From DATARH01 sp963705325 (GTDB taxonomy: Bacteria > Pseudomonadota > Alphaproteobacteria > ATCC43930 > CGMCC-115725), in assembly GCA_963705325.1 (NCBI GenBank), contig OY970069.1:434001-498000 (forward strand): 64,000 nt of DNA, written 5' to 3'. Shown here piece after piece: positions 1 through 7,471 of the stretch. Position 1 is the first letter of the stretch. Each line of letters opens with the position of its first letter. Below the pieces are notes generated by a model. The model was not told the origin of the DNA, made no database searches, and worked only from the letters and a program-made list of their open reading frames with translations. Position numbers and translations under genes: made by a program.

Positions 1-31
1 GATGAGGATCGTTAGTGATGCCATCCTCCAA

Positions 32-77
32 CCTTCCTCATCCTGAGGTGCGACCGGAGGGAGCCTCGAAGGACGCA
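32..77. repeat. Partial copy of a dispersed CCTCATCCTG-type repeat
   Basis: The stretch shares the blocks TTCCTCATCCTG and CTCGAAGGAC, in the same order and at similar spacing, with the longer element at 20027-20140. Repeats of this type are frequent between genes in rhizobia and relatives. This copy lies just downstream of the minus-strand VOC gene and lacks the outer inverted arms of the other copy. Confidence 0.5.
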
Positions 78-94
78 AAGCGCCATTGCAGCCC

Positions 95-640
95 CTAGTC
101 GGCCGCCGCCAGTTTCGCCTCGATCTTTTTCGAGATCTCGGCGCGCCATTCCTCGATTGGCTTGAAGCCCTCGCGTTCGCGGCAGAACGCCTCGGTCTCG
201 GCCTCGAGCGTATCGGCCGGCTTGTCGAGGTCGATCTTGATGCCGAGCGGCTGCGGCACGTACCACGGCGTGTCGCAGAACATCTCGATCTGGTTGCCCT
301 CGGGGTCCTGGAAATAGACCGACCAGGCATTGCCGTGGCAGATCGGGCGGATGCCCTCGCAGCCGGCGTCGCGCACCTTGCGGAACGCCTTCTGCACCTG
401 CGGCAGGGTGCCGACATTGAACGACACCTGCTGCACCATCGGGATTTCGTCCTCGGTCTGCCGGCCGCGCACCAGCACCACCTGATGGTGGTCGCTGGGA
501 TTGCGCGACAGGAAGGTGATGCGGCCGTCCTCGGCGCCATCGCTGACCACGAAGCCGAGCACGCTCGTGTAAAAATCGATCATCTTCGGCACGTCGCGGA
601 CATAAAGCCCGACATGGCTGAGGCGTGGGGCGGTATCCAT
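95..640 (-). CDS. VOC (glyoxalase/dioxygenase fold) family protein
   Basis: This 181-residue protein has the vicinal oxygen chelate fold. The N-terminal strand (LSHVGLYVRDVPKMIDFY) is the classic VOC entry, and the ending FQDPEGNQIEMF carries the Glu that usually serves as a metal ligand. A single copy of the extradiol dioxygenase-like module is followed by an alpha-helical tail of about 45 residues rich in Glu and Lys. Such proteins handle small aromatic or carbonyl substrates, but the substrate cannot be read from sequence. The gene is divergent from the LysR regulator at 901, which makes it a plausible regulatory target. Confidence 0.85.
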   Translation of the reverse strand: MDTAPRLSHVGLYVRDVPKMIDFYTSVLGFVVSDGAEDGRITFLSRNPSDHHQVVLVRGRQTEDEIPMVQQVSFNVGTLPQVQKAFRKVRDAGCEGIRPICHGNAWSVYFQDPEGNQIEMFCDTPWYVPQPLGIKIDLDKPADTLEAETEAFCREREGFKPIEEWRAEISKKIEAKLAAAD

Positions 641-864
641 CTTTGGTCTCCCTCGGTTAAAGCGGGTCCGGTAAACCCGAACCGCTTCCCTAACCCGCCT
701 CGGCCGGGCTTACCCGGCCATCCACGTCTTCGCTCGCGTCGCGGGCCGGTAAAGACGTGGACCCGCGGATTACGCCCGCGGGAGGGAATTATGAAAGGCG
801 ATCCGACTTCTGCCGGACTCCGTACACAATTCGCTGCTGGTATATGAGCGCAGGCTTACCATGT

Positions 865-882
865 ATCAAATCGATTGTTGAT
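865..882. promoter_or_regulatory. Candidate LysR-type operator (ATCAA-N8-TTGAT)
   Basis: An imperfect dyad with ATCAA and TTGAT arms separated by eight bases sits 18 bases before the LysR-type gene start and between it and the divergent VOC gene. LysR proteins commonly bind T-N11-A dyads in such divergent spacers. The surrounding DNA is locally AT-rich, which fits a promoter. Assignment is by position and symmetry only. Confidence 0.4.
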
Positions 883-900
883 ATAGTATCCATTCGTACC

Positions 901-1809
901 ATGGATATACGTGCCGTCGACCTCAACCTGCTGAAAGCCTTCGACGCGCTCCACGCCGAGCGCGCGGTGACCCGCGCCGCCTCGCGCATCGGCCTGTCGC
1001 AGCCGGCGATGAGCCATGCCCTCTCACGCCTGCGCGGCCTCTTTGGCGACGACCTCTTTGTCCGCACCCCGGGCGGCATGGAGCCGACCGCGCGGGCGCG
1101 CGAGATCGCCCCGCTGATCGCCCAGGCGATCGAGCAGATCGAGGCGGCGCTCAACCTCGGCGCCGGGTTCGATCCCGCCACCAGCACCGCGACCTTCACC
1201 GCCGGGATGGGCGAATATGCCGAGGTCGCCCTGGTCGGCCGGCTCGCGGCGTCGTTCTCGCGCCAGGCGCCGCACGCGACCTTGCGCCTCCTGTCGATGC
1301 ACGGGGCCGACGCCGCCGAGCAGCTCGAACAAGGGCGCATCGATGTCGCCGTCGCGCATCTGCGTGCGCTGCCGCCGGCGATCGAGACGACGCTGCTCTT
1401 CCGCGACCCGTTTGTCGTCGCCGCCCGCAAGGGCCACCCGATCGCCCAAGGGAGCCCGCAATCGCCGCTCACCGTCGAGGCCTATGCCGCGCAGGATCAT
1501 GTGCTGGTCAGCCCGCGCGGCGACCCGAGCGGCGCGCTCGACCGCATCCTCGTCGATTACGGCCAGCGCCGCCGCGTCGCGCTCTTGGTCGCGACCTATC
1601 TCGCGGTGCCCGCCGCGCTCGCCGCCTCGGACCTCATCGCCACCCTGCCGAGCCGCGCCGCCGCCCTCGTCGCCGCCCATGCCGAGATCGCCATCCTGCC
1701 GCTGCCGATCGACTTCGCCGCCACCGTGTCTATGGCCTGGCACCGCCGCGCCGCCAGCGAACCCGCCCAGGCATGGTTCAGAGGGTTGTTAACAGAGGCG
1801 GCGGCTTAA
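901..1809 (+). CDS. LysR-family transcriptional regulator
   Basis: The 302-residue product starts MDIRAVDLNLLKAFDALH and has the LysR winged helix-turn-helix (ERAVTRAASRIGLSQPAMSH, about residues 18-37, then LSRLRGLFGDDLFVRT). A periplasmic-binding-protein-like effector domain follows. An upstream in-frame ATG exists, but homologues begin at the DLNLL helix and this ATG follows an AT-rich promoter-like stretch. It is transcribed away from the VOC gene. Effector and regulon are unknown. Confidence 0.93.
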   Translation: MDIRAVDLNLLKAFDALHAERAVTRAASRIGLSQPAMSHALSRLRGLFGDDLFVRTPGGMEPTARAREIAPLIAQAIEQIEAALNLGAGFDPATSTATFTAGMGEYAEVALVGRLAASFSRQAPHATLRLLSMHGADAAEQLEQGRIDVAVAHLRALPPAIETTLLFRDPFVVAARKGHPIAQGSPQSPLTVEAYAAQDHVLVSPRGDPSGALDRILVDYGQRRRVALLVATYLAVPAALAASDLIATLPSRAAALVAAHAEIAILPLPIDFAATVSMAWHRRAASEPAQAWFRGLLTEAAA

Positions 1810-1817
1810 CGGCAGCA

Positions 1818-2702
1818 ATGCAATACGTCGCGCCCATACTGCAAGCGATAGCATCTCTCGCATGGATTGCGTTTGCGTTCGTGGCCTTATTCGCATTCAA
1901 AAGCGAGATCGCGCGCGGGTTGGGGCAACTCAAGAGAGGCAGATTTTTCGGTCAAGAATTTGAGCTCGGGGAGGAGCTTCAGAGACTGGAAACGTCCGGC
2001 GCCGCCGCTGCAAAGGAAGTGGAAGCCGTGCCACCTGAGCAGCGGCGGATTACGACTACAGACCAAGAAGACCGATTGGAGGCAACGACAAAGGCAATTC
2101 TAGAGCAGGCGTCAAGCGCGCCGAAAATTGCTCTGATGACGCTCGGGATCGAGCTCGAAACGCAGGCTCGTCAAGCTTTGGCGACGCGAGGGCTGCTCCG
2201 CGGCCGGCAAGCTGTTTCACTGAGTCAAGCTCTCAACGAGCTACACCAATACGGTTTTCCGCCAAATCTGACAGCGTCATTGAGAACGTTTGATGACTTA
2301 CGAAACAAAATTATTCATGGCGCAGATGCTACTGAAGCTGATGCGCTCAGAGCCCTTGACATGGGGATGACCGTGCTGAGAGCGCTGAGTGTCCTGCCAA
2401 ACGAAATCAACGTCGTTTACAATCCCGGTGTGGATATCTTCACTGACGAGCACGCGACTCAGCTGATACCTGACGCCAAAGGCGTGATTTTAGAGACAAC
2501 GTCGCCGGGCGGGATGGTGAAGACCTTTCGAATTTTCCCAACAACGCGGACACATTTCCAAAAAGGGAAGCAAGTTTCCTGGGATTGGAATATGAAGAGA
2601 ATTTGGCCAGCCGCTTGGTATCATGATCCTGATACTGGTGAAATAAAGCAAGCGTGGCTATCGTCGGCAGAGTTTATTGGTCAGAACGTGGACGAGATTT
2701 GA
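1818..2702 (+). CDS. Membrane-anchored protein with HEPN-like RNxxxH motif
   Basis: I do not recognise this 294-residue protein as a named family. Residues about 5-25 form one transmembrane helix (APILQAIASLAWIAFAFVAL), followed by a charged, probably coiled-coil linker. A helical domain comes next, carrying DDLRNKIIHG near residues 170-180. R-x4-H embedded in a helical bundle is the signature of HEPN domains (many are ribonucleases; others are inert DUF4145-like relatives). The C-terminal part is beta-rich with no visible motif. GC content is lower than that of the flanking genes, which suggests acquisition. The start at 1818 was chosen because the membrane helix follows at once; it lies 8 bases after the LysR stop. 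Confidence 0.75.
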   Translation: MQYVAPILQAIASLAWIAFAFVALFAFKSEIARGLGQLKRGRFFGQEFELGEELQRLETSGAAAAKEVEAVPPEQRRITTTDQEDRLEATTKAILEQASSAPKIALMTLGIELETQARQALATRGLLRGRQAVSLSQALNELHQYGFPPNLTASLRTFDDLRNKIIHGADATEADALRALDMGMTVLRALSVLPNEINVVYNPGVDIFTDEHATQLIPDAKGVILETTSPGGMVKTFRIFPTTRTHFQKGKQVSWDWNMKRIWPAAWYHDPDTGEIKQAWLSSAEFIGQNVDEI

Positions 2703-2779
2703 TGTTTCATTGATATCCTTCAATTTCGCCTCGAGAAGTTTAGCGAAAAGGAAGTAGAGGGTAATACTGCCACTTCCAT

Positions 2780-2850
2780 CCCGGCGAAGGCCGGGACCCA
2801 TTTATCCGCGGCTCATGCGCTTGAACGATGGGCCCCGGCTTTCGCCGGGG
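2780..2850. repeat. REP-like inverted doublet
   Basis: Two palindromic cores in opposite orientation are seen: CCCGGC-GAAG-GCCGGG at 2780-2795 and CCCCGGC-TTTC-GCCGGGG at 2833-2850, the second followed by TGATGATG. This is the usual layout of REP doublets found between alphaproteobacterial genes. A third related core lies at 3027-3044. Confidence 0.75.
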
Positions 2851-3026
2851 TGATGATGTTAGCGTTATTCCGCCCCTAACAAATCGATCTCGAAATGCAC
2901 CTTGCGCGCGGCGAGGACCGGCGGCGGGCGCGGCCCCATAACCCGCTTCCCGTGGGCCTTGAGCCGACGGGTTTGTTCCCTGGGGAAAACCCGGAAGCCA
3001 TTGATCGACCGTGCCTGAACCATGGA

Positions 3027-3044
3027 CCCCGGCTTGCGCCGGGG
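3027..3044. repeat. REP-like palindrome, third copy
   Basis: CCCCGGC-TTGC-GCCGGGG forms a seven-base-pair GC stem with a four-base loop, preceded by ATGGA and followed by AGCGATGG. It matches the core at 2833-2850 apart from one loop base. It lies in the 738-base spacer between 2702 and 3441, where I see no credible gene. Confidence 0.7.
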
Positions 3045-3212
3045 AGCGATGGTGTTGTTGCGCGCCCCGCAAATCGCTCCCGAAAGGGTTGCTTTGAGCC
3101 GCAATGCTCCCAGATAGGGAACAGATAGAGAACCAATCCGGATTGTCAATGCCGGGACGATGCAAAAAATCCGCGCGCGGCCGAGGCGGCCCGGGGTCGC
3201 GGCGGCGGGCAA

Positions 3213-3281
3213 AACAGATGGATCGATCCATCTGTTACCGGCGCCGATAACAGATGGATAACAGATGGTGGACCATCTGTT
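3213..3281. promoter_or_regulatory. Cluster of AACAGATGG palindromes, operator candidate
   Basis: Bases 3213-3236 are a perfect 24-base palindrome (arm AACAGATGGATC). Bases 3247-3257 and 3258-3268 are two tandem copies of ATAACAGATGG. The second copy also forms one arm of another inverted repeat (AACAGATGGT, GG, ACCATCTGTT at 3260-3281). The half-site AACAGATGG therefore occurs five times in 69 bases, in both orientations. This is typical of a multi-dimer operator and less so of a terminator, as there is no T tract. It lies about 160 bases upstream of the gene at 3441. Confidence 0.5.
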
Positions 3282-3440
3282 AAAAGCGTTGACGGCCGCG
3301 CGCCGGTCCCGCCCGCAACAAATCCGCGCCGCGTACGTCTTTAACCCTGGCGGGGCGTCGCGGCGCGGTTTCAGCACAAGTTAACCATACGCGCCGACAA
3401 TGCCTGAATTCGATGCCGGAGCGGTGGGGCCGGGCGAGCG

Positions 3441-3992
3441 ATGGAACGGAACCGGTGGGAAAGCGCGATCCGCTGCCTTGAGCTGGCGCTGCACCCCAAT
3501 ACCGCCGACGCCGAGGTGATCGCCGGGGTCAACGGGTTTCGCCGCGCCGCCGCGGGTACCCCGCTCGGCGAGGTCTGCCGCGACTATGCCGGCGCCGCCA
3601 CGGCCGGCGATAACCTGGCGCACGAAAATCTCGACCTGCGCCGCCGGCTCGACCAGCAGCGGGCGAACCAGGACGAGGCGCTCGCCCGCCTGCAGGAGGC
3701 CGAGCGCGTCATCCGCGGGCTCAGCGACGAACTTCGCGCCGAGCAGCGGAATTTCGCCGCGTTCCGCACGGCCTCGGCGCGGATCGTCGACGGCCTCCGG
3801 GACGAAAATTTCGACCTGCGCGGCGCACTGGAGGGGGCCCGGGTCGCGGCCGGTCCGCCGGCGCAGCAAGCAACCTCTCCGTTCCGCGACCTGCTGGCGC
3901 GGACCCTGTTGCGCGACGGCTCGCCCAGCCCCGCCCCGGCCCGCCCGGCGCCGATCGCCATCCTGACGCCGCGCCATCCCTGGGTCGCCTGA
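3441..3992 (+). CDS. Hypothetical coiled-coil protein
   Basis: This 183-residue protein has an N-terminal helical segment (RWESAIRCLELALHP at 5-19, then a short GFRRAA segment). A coiled coil from about 60 to 130 is rich in Leu, Glu, Arg and Gln. The Pro/Ala-rich tail is disordered. The phrases ENLDLRRRL and ENFDLRGAL repeat about 65 residues apart. No catalytic motif is seen and I do not recognise a family. It may be controlled by the palindrome cluster just upstream. Confidence 0.6.
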   Translation: MERNRWESAIRCLELALHPNTADAEVIAGVNGFRRAAAGTPLGEVCRDYAGAATAGDNLAHENLDLRRRLDQQRANQDEALARLQEAERVIRGLSDELRAEQRNFAAFRTASARIVDGLRDENFDLRGALEGARVAAGPPAQQATSPFRDLLARTLLRDGSPSPAPARPAPIAILTPRHPWVA

Positions 3993-4171
3993 TCTCGCCG
4001 ACCAACTCCTTGTAACCGCCTCTCCGGCGGGCCACATAACAACGGTCGACTTTTGGTTCGGCTCGCATTTCGCTGCTCGACAGAGCGCCGGACCGCTTTC
4101 CGTGAATAACCGACGGTTGACCCGACACTCGATAAGCGAGTGCCGGCCAATTGACTTGAAAGGCTTACTAA

Positions 4172-4378
4172 ATGGCTAGTGGAACCGTGAAGTGGTTCAA
4201 CTCACAAAAGGGCTACGGCTTTATCCAGCCCGATGACGGCTCGAAGGACGTGTTCGTCCACATCTCGGCCGTGGAACGGGCCGGCATGGGCAACCTGCAC
4301 GAGGGTCAGAAGCTCAGCTTCGAGCTCGAGCGCGGCCAGCAGGGCAAGACCTCCGCCGTCGCCTTGAAGGCGGAATAG
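4172..4378 (+). CDS. cspA: CspA-family cold shock protein
   Basis: This 68-residue single cold shock domain carries both RNA-binding motifs, KGYGFI (RNP1) and VFVHIS (RNP2), and starts MASGTVKWFNSQKGYG. It acts as an RNA chaperone that melts structure in mRNA at low temperature or during growth changes. Length is standard for the family. A GAAAGG ribosome binding site precedes the ATG. The preceding 179 bases have no gene and could hold the long leader usual for csp mRNAs. A strong hairpin follows at 4390-4415. Confidence 0.95.
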   Translation: MASGTVKWFNSQKGYGFIQPDDGSKDVFVHISAVERAGMGNLHEGQKLSFELERGQQGKTSAVALKAE

Positions 4379-4389
4379 CCCCGCCTTGT

Positions 4390-4415
4390 GACGCCGCCGG
4401 TTCGCCGGCGGCGTC
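4390..4415 (+). terminator. Hairpin with UUCG tetraloop after cspA
   Basis: GACGCCGCCGG-TTCG-CCGGCGGCGTC is a perfect 11-base-pair stem closed by the extra-stable UUCG loop, 11 bases after the cspA stop. There is no T tract, so it may act more as an mRNA 3' stabiliser than as a classic intrinsic terminator. It separates cspA from the small gene at 4438. Confidence 0.7.
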
Positions 4416-4437
4416 GCATCTTCCCGGGAGGGATAAG

Positions 4438-4632
4438 ATGATAATTCACAAATTTGCCACGGGACAAAGCGTGCGGTTTTCCCCGCACCGCTACGAGGAC
4501 AATTCAGCCCGGGGTCTTTACACGATCGTGCGGCTGCTCCCCGAAGAGGGCAACACGCCGCAATACCGGATCAAGGCCAAGGTCGACGGCCGCGAGCGGG
4601 TTGCTCGCGAAGATCAGCTCGCCCGTAGCTGA
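4438..4632 (+). CDS. Small conserved hypothetical protein
   Basis: This 64-residue basic protein starts MIIHKFATGQSVRFSPHRY, with a GGGAGGGATAAG ribosome binding site directly upstream. The alternating hydrophobic pattern (GLYTIVRLLP, YRIKAKVDG) suggests a small SH3-like beta barrel. I recall similar small proteins in other alphaproteobacteria but have no function for them. It lies between the cspA hairpin and the convergent gene at 4636. Confidence 0.7.
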   Translation: MIIHKFATGQSVRFSPHRYEDNSARGLYTIVRLLPEEGNTPQYRIKAKVDGRERVAREDQLARS

Positions 4633-4635
4633 GGG

Positions 4636-4860
4636 CTAGAAACGGCCGCGGTCCCCCGGCCGCTTGAACCATTTGCCAGACGCGCCCTCGGTGGCCACGC
4701 GCTCCTTGGTACGCGCGATCCACGCATCGGCCGCCGCCTCGCTATCAAAGCTGCTGACGGTGGTGGGCAAGCGGTCCGGGATGCTGACCTCGACACCGAA
4801 GGCGCCGCCGGAAAGCGGCACCACCCGATAGGTCGCCTCGGCATGGGGATGGGTTCTCAT
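4636..4860 (-). CDS. Small hypothetical protein
   Basis: This 74-residue protein shows a beta-beta-alpha pattern (YRVVPLSGGAFGVEVSIPD, then SFDSEAAADAWIARTKERV) followed by a basic tail with Trp and Phe. The pattern resembles small single-domain proteins common in alphaproteobacteria, but I cannot name a family. It ends convergently with the gene at 4438, three bases away. Confidence 0.65.
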   Translation of the reverse strand: MRTHPHAEATYRVVPLSGGAFGVEVSIPDRLPTTVSSFDSEAAADAWIARTKERVATEGASGKWFKRPGDRGRF

Positions 4861-4927
4861 CCTCTCTATATGGGCATTTCCGGGCGAAATTGAAACGCGA
4901 ATATGGCTTTAGGCGGTAACGGCCGAG

Positions 4928-5968
4928 CTATTTCGCCGCGTCTTGCAGCCGCGACTCGCCGGCGAAATGCGGCATGATTTCCTTGGCGAAGCGGCGGATG
5001 TTTTTGATCGAGCCACCGAAATTGACGATCACGTACTCGGCCCCGCCGTCGCGCAGCGCCTCGAGCTTGCGGCCGATCTGATCGGGGGTGCCGAAGATCG
5101 CGGTGTCGTCGCATAGCTTGCGCACCTCGGCCTCGTCGTGGCGGGCGAAGCGCTCGCGGGCGTCGCCCGGTTTCTCGGCGAGCTTGTTGATGCGCAGATG
5201 CCCTTGCAGCCGCCGCACCTGCGCCGCCTCCAGTTCCTCGGGCGTGTCGGCAAAATGCACCGCGCGGGCGGTGCCGACCTCCATCGGGTTGTATTTGCGG
5301 CCGCGCGCCTCGACATCGCGCTTGAACTGGGCGATGTGGCGGACGACGTCCTCCATCAGATCGTATTGGCCGAGCAGCAGATTGTAGCCACGATCGCTAA
5401 CCTGGCGCACCGAGCGCTCCGACCCGGCGCCCATCCACAGCGCAGGGTGAGGCCGCGTCGCCGGCGGCGGCTCGACGATGACGTTGTCGAAGTGCCAATA
5501 TTTGCCCTTGTGGCTCCACGGCTTGTCGAGGGTGAAGGCCTTGGTGATGACCTCCATCGACTCGTCGAAGCGGGCGTCGGCCTCCTCCATCGGCATCGCG
5601 AAGCCAGCAAACTCGTTGTAGCGGTAGCCTTTCCCGACGCCGAAATCGAGCCGGCCGCCGGAGAGGAGATCGAGCGTCGCGGCCTGCTCGGCGAGCAGCA
5701 CCGGGTTGTGCCAGGGCAGCACCAAGACGGCGGTGCCGAGGCGCAAGGTCGTGGTCCGCGCGCCGAGCCACGTCAACAGGTTGAGGCTCGCCGATACCTG
5801 GCCGAACCCGGTGAAATGGTGTTCGACGACAAAAGTCGAATGAAAGCCGAGCGCCTCCGCCTCGACATTGTTTTCAATCCACTCGCGGAAGCCCTGGCTG
5901 CTATCCGTCAGCTCCGCGCCCGGTTCGGGACGTTTTGCCTGGGCGCTGCCGAACAGTCCAAACCGCAT
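4928..5968 (-). CDS. Luciferase-like (LLM class) flavin-dependent monooxygenase
   Basis: The 346-residue length is standard for the bacterial luciferase-like TIM barrel. Family marks include EALGFHSTFVVEHHF (about 38-52), the strand LRLGTAVLVLPWHNP, DLLSGGRLDFGVGKGY near 100-115, and the C-terminal FGTPDQIGRKLEALRDGGAEY. Such enzymes use reduced FMN and oxygen to oxidise a substrate that cannot be predicted here. The gene lies 101 bases downstream of, and on the same strand as, two small peptide genes with double-glycine-type leaders, so co-transcription is possible. Confidence 0.9.
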   Translation of the reverse strand: MRFGLFGSAQAKRPEPGAELTDSSQGFREWIENNVEAEALGFHSTFVVEHHFTGFGQVSASLNLLTWLGARTTTLRLGTAVLVLPWHNPVLLAEQAATLDLLSGGRLDFGVGKGYRYNEFAGFAMPMEEADARFDESMEVITKAFTLDKPWSHKGKYWHFDNVIVEPPPATRPHPALWMGAGSERSVRQVSDRGYNLLLGQYDLMEDVVRHIAQFKRDVEARGRKYNPMEVGTARAVHFADTPEELEAAQVRRLQGHLRINKLAEKPGDARERFARHDEAEVRKLCDDTAIFGTPDQIGRKLEALRDGGAEYVIVNFGGSIKNIRRFAKEIMPHFAGESRLQDAAK

Positions 5969-6069
5969 CTTTACGCTCCTGTCGCCGTCGGCAATAGGTT
6001 AGGAGCGCGGCCGCGATATTCAAAATGCCGGTTTTTTATCGCGGCTATAGCCGCTCGGCATGAGGCTCT

Positions 6070-6267
6070 TCAGGAGACTTTGATATTCGAGACAATGCCG
6101 TCTTGCGTATCCGCGCCGGATTTCACCACATTCGACCCCGTCGTCGTGCCGCCCGTGACGTTGTCAAGCTGCGCATCGGTCAGTTCGTCATCAATGGCCA
6201 GCCGTGCGGTATGCGGCTGGACGGTAGGCGCCGCGCCGGATTTCGTCTCTTGTTGCCGATGGGCCAT
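6070..6267 (-). CDS. Small peptide with double-glycine-type leader (second of pair)
   Basis: The second of two ATGs (6267) has the better spacing to the GGAGG ribosome binding site, giving 65 residues. The first 40 end in DDELTDAQLDNVTGG, the consensus of leaders cleaved after GG by C39-type peptidase ABC transporters (bacteriocins, some RiPP precursors). The 25-residue tail is rich in Thr, Ser, Gly, Asn and Val and has no Cys. The leader resembles that of the gene at 6295, so the two are paralogues. No C39 transporter or classic RiPP enzyme is in the window; the flavin monooxygenase downstream is the only candidate partner. Confidence 0.72.
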   Translation of the reverse strand: MAHRQQETKSGAAPTVQPHTARLAIDDELTDAQLDNVTGGTTTGSNVVKSGADTQDGIVSNIKVS

Positions 6268-6294
6268 CATTCCCCTCCTGGCCTTGCCGGTCGA

Positions 6295-6489
6295 TCAGTG
6301 GACGTTCGAGGTAGTGTTGTTCACCGTGTCATGCTTCGTCTTCATGATGTTTGATGTGGTCGTTGTCGTGCTGCCGGTACTGTCGGTTCCGCCAGTGACG
6401 CCATCGAGCAGCGCATCGTCGAGTTCGTCGCCGCTCCGGCGCAGCGCCTCCGAAATGTCGGGCTTCTTCGTGTCAGGCCGGTACGCCAT
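6295..6489 (-). CDS. Small peptide with double-glycine-type leader (first of pair)
   Basis: Starting at the ATG at 6489, which follows AAGGAGAG, the product has 64 residues: a 34-residue leader ending ELDDALLDGVTGG and a 30-residue tail of mainly Thr, Ser, Asn, Asp and Lys, with no Cys. Both paralogues hold the phrase SN(I/V) in the tail. A secreted bacteriocin-like or modified peptide is possible, but such leader-like genes also occur as orphans of unknown role in alphaproteobacteria. It is followed 27 bases later by the second peptide gene, then by the LLM monooxygenase. Confidence 0.72.
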   Translation of the reverse strand: MAYRPDTKKPDISEALRRSGDELDDALLDGVTGGTDSTGSTTTTTSNIMKTKHDTVNNTTSNVH

Positions 6490-6629
6490 GGGACTCTCCT
6501 TTGTCCACACAGGGCAATTCTACCGTTGATTGTACTCACCCCCACTCGCGTGGCAAGACTTATGGGCGCGCTTCCAGGTGACGCCGAACCGGTCTAGCCT
6601 AACCGCAAGAAATAGCTGCGGAGGAACCC

Positions 6630-7463
6630 ATGCTAATCGTCGACTTGCAAATCCACATCTGGGAAAACGCCAAGATGTCGGCGCATCACCGGCAAATCCC
6701 GACCTACGACGTCGACGATGCGCTGGCCGAGATGAAGGAGGCCGGGGTCGACGCCGCGGTGCTGCACCCGCCCTCGTCCTTGGGCGAGGCGGTCAACGTC
6801 CAGGCGGTCGAGGCGGTCAAGGCCCACCCCGACAAGTTCTGCATCCTCGGTCATTTCGACCTCGAGGCCCCGAACAAGGAAGAGATTGTCCGCAACTGGC
6901 GCTCGCGGCCGGGCATGCTCGGTTTCCGTTTTACGTTTAACCAGCCGCACCAGAAGCGCTATTGGACCGACGGTTCGCTGGAATGGTTCTGGAGTGCCTG
7001 CGAAAAGCAGGGTTACGTCGTCGGTCTTCTCGCCGGCGGTTACATGAAGGAATTCGGCAAAATCGCCGAGAGTCATCCCGGTCTCAAAATCCATATCGAC
7101 CATCTCGGCCGCCATGGCGGCGGCGCCGGCGGCACCGACGAGCAAGCCTGGGCCGATCTCCCGGAGATGCTGGCCCTCGCCAAATTGCCCAATGTCGGCG
7201 TCAAGATGTCGGGGGCGCCCTCGTATTCGAGCGCCCCGTACCCCTACAAGAACATTCACGGCTACCTGAAGCAGATCTTCGACGCGTTCGGCCCCAACCG
7301 CTGTTTCTGGGGCACCGACGTCACCCGCATGCCGTGCTCCTACCGGCAATGCGTTACGATGTTCACCGAGGAGTTGCCCTGGCTGCGGGGCAAGGACGAG
7401 GAACTGGTGATGGGCCGGGCGGTGTGCGAATGGCTCGGCTGGAAGCACCGGGCTCTCGCCTGA
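6630..7463 (+). CDS. Amidohydrolase-2 family metal-dependent hydrolase
   Basis: This 277-residue TIM-barrel protein starts MLIVDLQIHIWE, where D-x-Q-x-H replaces the usual D-x-H-x-H. The later ligands KIHIDHLGRHG and FWGTDVTRMP (the Asp of strand 8) are present. The family includes decarboxylases and lactonases acting on aromatic or sugar acids (ACMSD, 4-oxalomesaconate hydratase relatives). GGAGGAACCC forms the ribosome binding site. The next gene begins only a few bases downstream, so the pair probably forms an operon. Confidence 0.88.
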   Translation: MLIVDLQIHIWENAKMSAHHRQIPTYDVDDALAEMKEAGVDAAVLHPPSSLGEAVNVQAVEAVKAHPDKFCILGHFDLEAPNKEEIVRNWRSRPGMLGFRFTFNQPHQKRYWTDGSLEWFWSACEKQGYVVGLLAGGYMKEFGKIAESHPGLKIHIDHLGRHGGGAGGTDEQAWADLPEMLALAKLPNVGVKMSGAPSYSSAPYPYKNIHGYLKQIFDAFGPNRCFWGTDVTRMPCSYRQCVTMFTEELPWLRGKDEELVMGRAVCEWLGWKHRALA

Positions 7464-7471
7464 ACCTGGTC

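Noticed and set aside
2740..3377. Overlapping minus-strand frames in the REP/palindrome spacer
   Set aside because: They run through REP-like palindromes and inverted repeats, so their coding look is an artefact of GC-rich repeats.
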